Source: Streptomyces sp. JH14
GTDB lineage: Bacteria; Actinomycetota; Actinomycetes; Streptomycetales; Streptomycetaceae
Reading direction: 5' to 3'
Assembly: GCF_029428675.1 (NCBI RefSeq)
Contig: NZ_JAJNEL010000002.1
Location: 62,001-126,000, forward strand
Length of the DNA stretch: 64,000 nucleotides
Under the pieces are notes generated by a model that had not been told where the DNA came from, ran no database searches, and saw only the letters and a program-made list of their open reading frames with translations. This document shows, piece by piece, positions 58,794 through 64,000 of this stretch; the stretch's first letter is position 1, and each line of letters begins with the position of its first letter. A program made the position numbers and the translations under genes.

Positions 58794-60092
58794 TCAACAA
58801 GCGTTATCGGCCTGCCCGCCGGTGAGGTGATAGGTCGCGCGCTCGTCGAGAAGGAGCGGGATCAGGTTCCGGGCCGGCTGACGCAGCGGTACGTACGCCC
58901 CGTCGCCGTCACGCCGTGAAGTGACACCGTGCAGGGCGAGTTCGTCCTTGACGTCGGCGAACTGGGCGGCGGTCAGCCGGTAGCCGCAGGGCGGGTCCTG
59001 CAGGATCTCCGCGGGCTCGGCCGCCTCGTTGTCCGCACCACCCAGGTAGACGGGACCGCGGTCGGCGTACCCTGCCGCACGGGACGCGGCCGTGGCGGCC
59101 CCGATGCGCCCGCGTCGCTCGTCGGCGAAGCTGAGCAGCCCGTCGAGCGCGGCGAGTTGCGAGTCGACACGACGCCGGCTGTTGAGTGCCGGATCTGCCT
59201 TCTCGGCGTCGGTGAGCGCGTCGACCCGGGACTCGATGAGCAGGCCGACCGCGTGCTTGATTCCGGCGGTGTTGCGCAGGATGCGCTCCTGTCCGTCGCC
59301 CGCGGTCTGCTTGATCGGGTCGCCGGTGACCGGGTCGGTCCAGATTCCGTAGAGGCCGCTGCTGTAACCGGCGTCATGCGCGGTGGGCCGCACGTACCGC
59401 TCGGACAGCGTCTGCGATTCGCTGTGCACCCGGTCGTCGGCGTTGAGGTTGCGGGGCCAGAGGACGAACAGGTCCTTGTCGTAGTACAGCGGCGTGGCAC
59501 CGTACTCGTGCAGGTCGTAGATCACATCGGGCTTGCGGTCGCGGATGACCGCGGCCATGGCCCGGGCCTCGGCGGTCTGCAGGGCGATGTGGTCACGGTT
59601 GATGTCGACGCCGTCGGAGTTGCCGCGGGTGTTCGCGGCGCGCCCGTCGGGGTTGGCGGTGGGGACGACGAGGACGTCGGTACGGGAGAGAAAGGCGCGG
59701 GTCGCCCGGTCCTCGGCGTAGGCGAGATCGCGGACGGTGGTCAGGCAGGCCTCGCGGCCGGACGGTTCGTTGCCGTGCTGGCTGCAGACCAGCAGCACGG
59801 TGCCGGCCGTGGGGCGGTGGTTGCCGATGCGGACGAGCTGGAGCGGACGGCCCTGTTTCGTCGTACCGATCCGGTCGATGGAGACACGGTCGCTGCCCCG
59901 GTCGACGGCGGCGAGGAACGACTGTTCCTCGGGCTGACCGGTCCAGTGGGCCCCGTTGCTGATCTCGAAGCCGGTACGGGGCGGAGTGTGCGCGGCCTCG
60001 GCCGGCACCGTGACCAGCGGCACGGCGAGCGCCGCGGCCGCGGCCGTCAGCGATCTGTACGTCAAGCGGGTGCCCCGCACACGTATCGGCAT
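58794..60092 (-). CDS. Secreted M14 family zinc carboxypeptidase
   Basis: The 432-aa pre-protein has a signal peptide (LTAAAAALAVPLVTVPAEAA, cleavage near AEAA-HT). The M14 zinc ligands are H106 and E109 in CSQHGNEPSGREA and H195 in IYDLHEYG. The substrate-carboxylate Arg is in GVDINRDH. No long propeptide is seen. It is likely an extracellular carboxypeptidase or gamma-D-glutamyl-type peptidase. It is convergent with the flavoprotein gene. Confidence 0.88.
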   Translation of the reverse strand: MPIRVRGTRLTYRSLTAAAAALAVPLVTVPAEAAHTPPRTGFEISNGAHWTGQPEEQSFLAAVDRGSDRVSIDRIGTTKQGRPLQLVRIGNHRPTAGTVLLVCSQHGNEPSGREACLTTVRDLAYAEDRATRAFLSRTDVLVVPTANPDGRAANTRGNSDGVDINRDHIALQTAEARAMAAVIRDRKPDVIYDLHEYGATPLYYDKDLFVLWPRNLNADDRVHSESQTLSERYVRPTAHDAGYSSGLYGIWTDPVTGDPIKQTAGDGQERILRNTAGIKHAVGLLIESRVDALTDAEKADPALNSRRRVDSQLAALDGLLSFADERRGRIGAATAASRAAGYADRGPVYLGGADNEAAEPAEILQDPPCGYRLTAAQFADVKDELALHGVTSRRDGDGAYVPLRQPARNLIPLLLDERATYHLTGGQADNAC

Positions 60093-60296
60093 CTGCGGAA
60101 GGTACCCCGGTCAACTCCTGTGCAACAGGGGGCGATCGCTCACCAACGTGACCGTTCGGCAGTCAAGATGCCATGTCGGCCGAATGGCGACCGGGTGACC
60201 GCAGTGGCCATGGGCACGCCCGGGACGGATGACGCTCCACGGTCCCGAAGAGACCGGTCGGAAGGTCATCCGCCCCGACGGCGGCGGCCGCAGCCC

Positions 60297-61574
60297 CTAC
60301 CCGGCCGTGTCTGCGGACTCGGCGGCGCCGCTGGGTTCGTGCGAGGGGATCGCGCCTGCCGGCGGTGCCTGTCGCACGGCCCGGTTGGCCGTGGTGAGGA
60401 GGGCCAGCGCGAGCAGCCATGCAGCGCAGAGCCAGACGAGAGGCTCGGCACCCAGCGCGGTGATCAGCACGCCGCCCGCGAGCGTGCCGATCGACAGGGC
60501 CCCCGTGGTGAGCGTCGCGACCGCACTCGTCGCCCGGCCCCGCAGTTCATCGGGGGTGATGGCCAACTGGTGGGTCGACATGGCCACCGCGTACACCGGG
60601 GCCACCAGCGACTCGGCGGCCGCAACCGCCGCCAGCAGCATCGGGTTGGGCGCCAGCGCGTACAGCGGGAACATCAGCGCCTCCAGCCACAGCATGACCA
60701 AGGCAATCCGTCCGAGCGGGAATCGGCGCGTGACCCGGTCCGAGACCAGCGCCCCCGTCATCGCACCGACGGCCGCGCCGCTGAAGATGACGCCTATCCA
60801 CAGCGGTGAGGAGCCGAGCCGCTGGGCGAGGGTGATGATCAACAGATATCCGGCGCCGTACCGCACTTTGTCGGCGGCCGATACCAGCGTGAGGAAGCGG
60901 ATGACGGGCTGCCGCCAGAGCCAGCCGAGCCCCTCCCGGATCTCGGTGGTGAACCCGGCCGTCGTGCGCACATCCTGACGGTCCGTCTGGAACCGGGCGC
61001 GCATCAGCCGCAGCGACGCCGCGGACACGGCGAAGGAGACCGCGTTGACGGCGAACGGGACGGTCCGCCCGGCGGCGTAGAGCGCACCGGCGAGCGGAGC
61101 CCCGAAGACATTCACCGCGCCGGTGGCGGACTGCTGGTAGCCGAGCGCGGTGGACAGCTGCCGGGGATCGACGACGTTGGGCAGTGCTGCGGTGCTTGCG
61201 ACCTGGAAGAGGGTCGTCAGGATCCCGGTGAGCAGGGCCGTCGCGTACAGCTGCGGCAGCGTGAGCTCGTCCAGCCACAGCGCGGCGGCGACACCGGCAG
61301 TGAGCACGGTCCGGCCGAGTTCGCACCAGATCATGGTGGCCCTGCGGTCCCACCGGTCGGCAAGCGCGCCCGCGACCAGCCCGAACGCCAGGAAGGAAAA
61401 GGTGCCGAGGCCGAGTACGAACCCGGCCTGAGTGGCCGACCCGGTGAGGGCCAGCACGATCAGCGGCAAGGCCATGAAGTGCGCCTGGTCGCCGATGGCG
61501 GAGATCAGCTGACCGCTCAGCAGCAGCGAGAAGTCCCGGTTCCGAAGCAGGCCGGGACGACGAAGAGTATGCAC
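60297..61574 (-). CDS. MFS transporter (enterobactin-exporter-like)
   Basis: The 425-aa 12-helix major facilitator begins LLRNRDFSLLLSGQLISAIG followed by DQAHFMALPLIVLALTGSAT, typical of the MFS_3/EntS-like group. Motif A is FGLVAGALADRWDRR. Substrates are often siderophores or macrolides, but this is not determined. The GTG at 61574 reads away from the LacI regulator across 309 bp with an inverted repeat beside the start. Confidence 0.88.
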   Translation of the reverse strand: MHTLRRPGLLRNRDFSLLLSGQLISAIGDQAHFMALPLIVLALTGSATQAGFVLGLGTFSFLAFGLVAGALADRWDRRATMIWCELGRTVLTAGVAAALWLDELTLPQLYATALLTGILTTLFQVASTAALPNVVDPRQLSTALGYQQSATGAVNVFGAPLAGALYAAGRTVPFAVNAVSFAVSAASLRLMRARFQTDRQDVRTTAGFTTEIREGLGWLWRQPVIRFLTLVSAADKVRYGAGYLLIITLAQRLGSSPLWIGVIFSGAAVGAMTGALVSDRVTRRFPLGRIALVMLWLEALMFPLYALAPNPMLLAAVAAAESLVAPVYAVAMSTHQLAITPDELRGRATSAVATLTTGALSIGTLAGGVLITALGAEPLVWLCAAWLLALALLTTANRAVRQAPPAGAIPSHEPSGAAESADTAG

Positions 61575-61883
61575 AGTAGTTACGCTCCGTAATAGCTCTA
61601 GGACACAGGGGTGGCGTCGAAGCTGGTGTCCGAGCTAAGAAACACGGGGCGTGGCGGTCATAGGCGGACCGTACCCGGGGCGCAGACGGGGCCGCAATCG
61701 AATTGGCATCGAGCGCCGCATGGCTCCGGCGCTTCGCCATGGAGTCGAAGACCTGGCCTCTCCCCGGCGGGGGCGGCGGCGCCCGGCCGTCGGACGAGGG
61801 CGCCGGTTAGGGTGGCGGGGTTCGTGCTGTTCCGCCAGTCCTGGCCGGTTCCTGCCGGTTCCCGTGCGTACGAGGAGCGTCCC
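61575..61883. other. Divergent region between the MFS and LacI genes
   Basis: The 309-bp stretch has no supported gene. TTACG-ctc-CGTAA (61580-61592) lies six bases upstream of the MFS start codon and may be its operator. TAGGGT (61808-61813) is a possible -10 for the lacI-type gene. Confidence 0.45.
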
Positions 61884-62927
61884 TTGTCCGGTCCGACCCC
61901 CGATTCCTCCCGTGATGCCCGCCCCACGCTGGAGGCCGTGGCGGCCCGTGCCGGAGTCTCCCGGGCGACGGCCTCCCGGGTCGTGAACGGCGGGGCGGGG
62001 GTGCGGCAGCCGCTGGTGGAGCAGGTCCGCAAGGCGGTCGAGGAACTCGGGTACATACCGAACCATGCGGCGCGGACCCTGGTCACCCGGCGCAACGGCG
62101 CGGTCGCCGTGATCATCGACGAGCCGGAGTTCAGGATCTTCTCCGATCCGTTCTTCTCCCGGCAGATTCGCGGCATCAGCCGAGAACTCAACGCACACGA
62201 CGCCCAGTTGGTGCTCCTCCTGGTGGAGGGCAGCGGGGACTTCGACCGGGTCACCCGCTATCTCGCCGGTGGCCATGTGGACGGGGTACTGGCGTTCTCC
62301 CTGCACACCGACGACGAACTGCCCGCCGTCATCAGCCGGTTCCGGGTCCCCACCGTCTACGGAGGCCGCCCCGGTAGCTCCGGGGACGCCTCGGAACACG
62401 CCGTCCCCTACGTCGATTGCGACAACCGCGGCGGGGCCCGCGAAGCCGTGCGCCACCTGGTCTCGCTCGGCAGGCAGCGGATCGGGCACATCGCGGGGCC
62501 CCGCGACCAGACGTCGTCACTCGACCGGATCGACGGCTACCGCGATGTGCTGCCCGAAGCCGATCCGTCACTGGTCGTGGACGGCGACTTCACCGTCGAG
62601 GGCGGCGCCCGGGCCATGGCGCACCTGCTGGAGCACCACCCCGACCTCGACGCCGTCTTCGCCGCCAACGACCTGATGGCCTCGGGCGCGCTGCGCGTGC
62701 TGGGCCGGCACGGCCGCCGGGTACCGGAGGACGTGGCCCTGGTCGGCTTCGACGACATGGCGCAGGTCGCCGATGTGACGGACCCGCCGTTGACGACGAT
62801 TCGTCAGGATGTGGAAGGAATGGGGCGGTTGATGGTTCAGCTGCTGATGCAGAGGCTGAACGGCGACGGGACGGAACCCGACTCGGTGATCACACCGACT
62901 CGGCTCATCCGGCGGGCATCGGCCTGA
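61884..62927 (+). CDS. LacI family transcriptional regulator
   Basis: The 347-aa regulator has the N-terminal LacI helix-turn-helix and hinge LEAVAARAGVSRATASRVVN followed by VEELGYIPNHAARTLVTRR. Its periplasmic-binding-like sensor domain includes VDGDFTVEGGARAMAHLLEH and DVALVGFDDMAQVADVTDPP followed by LTTIRQDVEGMGRL. This implies control of a sugar-uptake or sugar-use gene, though the only neighbour is an MFS transporter. The TTG at 61884 has GAGGAG six bases upstream; more upstream codons in frame lack coding character. Confidence 0.9.
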   Translation: MSGPTPDSSRDARPTLEAVAARAGVSRATASRVVNGGAGVRQPLVEQVRKAVEELGYIPNHAARTLVTRRNGAVAVIIDEPEFRIFSDPFFSRQIRGISRELNAHDAQLVLLLVEGSGDFDRVTRYLAGGHVDGVLAFSLHTDDELPAVISRFRVPTVYGGRPGSSGDASEHAVPYVDCDNRGGAREAVRHLVSLGRQRIGHIAGPRDQTSSLDRIDGYRDVLPEADPSLVVDGDFTVEGGARAMAHLLEHHPDLDAVFAANDLMASGALRVLGRHGRRVPEDVALVGFDDMAQVADVTDPPLTTIRQDVEGMGRLMVQLLMQRLNGDGTEPDSVITPTRLIRRASA

Positions 62928-62957
62928 AAAAGCATGTCCATGTGGAAAACTCGGATC

Positions 62958-63764
62958 ATGGATAATCCCTCTCGCGCACTGTCCGACAGGCTGCAGACGG
63001 ACCGGCCGCACTCGGCCCGGGTATGGAACTACCTTCTCGGGGGCAAGGACAACTACCCCGTCGATGCCGAATCCGGCGACATGATTCTGCAGGCGTTTCC
63101 CGACTTCGCCCAAATCGCCCGGCTGCAACGGGCGTTCCTTGCCCGCGCCGTGCACCACCTGACCGCGGAAGCGGGCATACGCCAGTTCCTCGACATCGGC
63201 ACCGGTCTGCCCACCGCCGACAACACCCATGAGGTGGCCCAGCGACTGGCACCGGAAAGCCGGGTGGTGTACGTCGACAACGACCCTCTCGTACTCACCC
63301 ACGCCCGCGCACTGCTCGCCGGCACCCCGGAGGGAGAGTGCGCGTACATCGACGCCGATGTGCGGGACGTCGACACGATCCTCGAACAGGCCGCCAAGAC
63401 ACTGGATTTCAGCCGGCCGATCGGTCTGACGATGCTGGGGATCATGGGCCAGCTGCCTGACGAGGACGGGCCGCAGGCCATCGTCGAGCGGCTCGTGGCG
63501 GCGCTGCCCTCGGGCAGTTACCTGGCACTGAGCGACGGCACGGACACGAGCGAGACGCTGAACGAGGCCATCAGGACGTACAACGCGCACTCGGCCAGCT
63601 CGTACCACCTGCGCAGCCCGGAGCGGATCGCCGCCTACTTCCATGGCCTGGAACTGCTCGACCCCGGGGTCGTCAGGACGGCTGCCTGGCGGCCCGAACC
63701 CGGCCAGGCCCTGGACGACGCCTCGCTGGGCCACGCGGCCAGCGGAGTCGGTCGCAAGCCCTGA
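62958..63764 (+). CDS. SAM-dependent methyltransferase, DUF574 (Methyltransf_19) type
   Basis: The 268-aa protein starts MDNPSRALSDRLQTDRPHSA with RVWNYLLGGKDNYPVDAESG, the hallmark of the actinobacterial DUF574 methyltransferases. The SAM motif I is FLDIGTGLPTADNTHEVAQR, then VVYVDNDPLVLTHARALL. Streptomyces has many copies with unknown acceptors. The ATG at 62958 fits family starts; another ATG at 62934 adds eight residues. It is 31 bp from the LacI gene and may be co-transcribed. Confidence 0.88.
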   Translation: MDNPSRALSDRLQTDRPHSARVWNYLLGGKDNYPVDAESGDMILQAFPDFAQIARLQRAFLARAVHHLTAEAGIRQFLDIGTGLPTADNTHEVAQRLAPESRVVYVDNDPLVLTHARALLAGTPEGECAYIDADVRDVDTILEQAAKTLDFSRPIGLTMLGIMGQLPDEDGPQAIVERLVAALPSGSYLALSDGTDTSETLNEAIRTYNAHSASSYHLRSPERIAAYFHGLELLDPGVVRTAAWRPEPGQALDDASLGHAASGVGRKP

Positions 63765-63821
63765 TCGGGACACCTCCTTGCGAGGCTGACGGGCGGCGCC
63801 GACCACGCCGCCCGTCGCGGT

Positions 63822-63884
63822 CGGCGGCATCGGCGGCATCGGCGGCATCGGCGGCATCGGCGGCATCGGCGGCATCGGCGGCAT
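63822..63884. repeat. Seven tandem copies of a 9-bp repeat
   Basis: CGGCGGCAT occurs seven times without a change from 63822, followed by a partial copy. It is in the non-coding stretch after the methyltransferase gene. The 9-bp unit keeps reading frame in every phase, but no gene here is supported. Confidence 0.85.
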
Positions 63885-63929
63885 CGGCGTGAGCCTCCCG
63901 CGGCGGTCGGCGCGAAGCCCGGGGACGAG

Positions 63930-64000
63930 TCAGCGCGAAGGACCCCGGACGGCCCTGCGGTGCTCCGCCCGCGCCTGGCGGGCGTACGGCAGATAGCGCA
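63930..64000 (-). CDS. Possible C-terminal end of a gene continuing past the window
   Basis: On the minus strand from the window edge, one frame reads RYLPYARQARAEHRRAVRGP then SR and stops at 63930-63932. The Arg-rich end is plausible for a protein C-terminus. Only 23 codons are visible, so the family cannot be judged. Confidence 0.35.
   Translation of the reverse strand, partial: RYLPYARQARAEHRRAVRGPSR

Noticed and set aside
63822..63884. CRISPR-like array
   Set aside because: The repeats are 9 bp and contiguous without spacers, so this is a simple tandem repeat.
62568..63884. Minus-strand frame starting with repeated Met-Pro-Pro
   Set aside because: The repeats come from the 9-bp tandem array and the rest is antisense to the methyltransferase and LacI genes.

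Overview
This is high-GC actinobacterial DNA, almost certainly a Streptomyces chromosome. The coding sequences show strong G/C third-position bias, frequent GTG/TTG starts and ATGA/GTGA stop-start overlaps. The gene content is also typical: hopanoid cluster, F420-dependent PPOX enzyme, SCO6745-type protein, DUF6126 and a c-di-AMP riboswitch upstream of a LysM/M23 peptidase. I saw no tRNA, rRNA, insertion sequence, phage gene or CRISPR array. The gene set from idi to the hopanoid genes resembles, from memory, the S. coelicolor SCO6745-SCO6771 neighbourhood.

Layout. 1-8.3 kb: MBL-fold hydrolase, F420/PPOX enzyme, amino-acid dehydrogenase, a large secreted subtilisin and a TetR regulator. 8.3-16.2 kb: a compact cassette made of DUF6745 and a small TGHAH-motif protein on the minus strand, divergent from six overlapping plus-strand genes. 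These are two STM4015-type leucine-rich proteins, an STM4014 ATP-grasp-like protein, an STM4013 phosphatase/sulfatase-fold hydrolase and the STM4012 and STM4011 radical SAM enzymes. No product is known to me, and this is the best candidate here for an undescribed biosynthetic or modification system. 16.2-22.6 kb: GDSL esterase, riboswitch-controlled LysM-M23 cell-wall hydrolase, GH36 alpha-galactosidase, tyrosine-type phosphatase, and a cupin XRE regulator with DUF6126.

22.6-35.4 kb, minus strand: the hopanoid operon hpnC-hpnD-(52-aa ORF)-hpnE-polyprenyl synthase-shc-hpnG-hpnH-ispG-dxs-hpnO. It contains its own MEP-pathway genes (dxs, ispG), so precursor supply, squalene formation, cyclisation and side-chain assembly are co-transcribed. 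The 52-aa gene is translationally linked at both ends. 35.9-42.9 kb, minus strand: a second envelope pathway with two CDP-alcohol phosphatidyltransferases, a sugar-phosphate nucleotidyltransferase, a glycerol-1-phosphate-dehydrogenase-like enzyme, a GT2 glycosyltransferase and a Wzm/Wzt-type ABC exporter. Its first gene appears to start at CTG.

43.6-64 kb: CDF metal exporter, methyltransferase-GNAT fusion, idi (type I), RsbW-like kinase, HdeD-like membrane protein, enoyl-CoA hydratase, SCO6745-family protein behind a long palindrome, tex, MFS/TetR pair, ABC-F ATPase, a two-part unknown protein, D-amino-acid-oxidase-like flavoprotein, secreted M14 carboxypeptidase, second MFS transporter, LacI regulator and a DUF574-type methyltransferase. 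Most operon ends carry long perfect hairpins without a U-tract, as is usual in Streptomyces.
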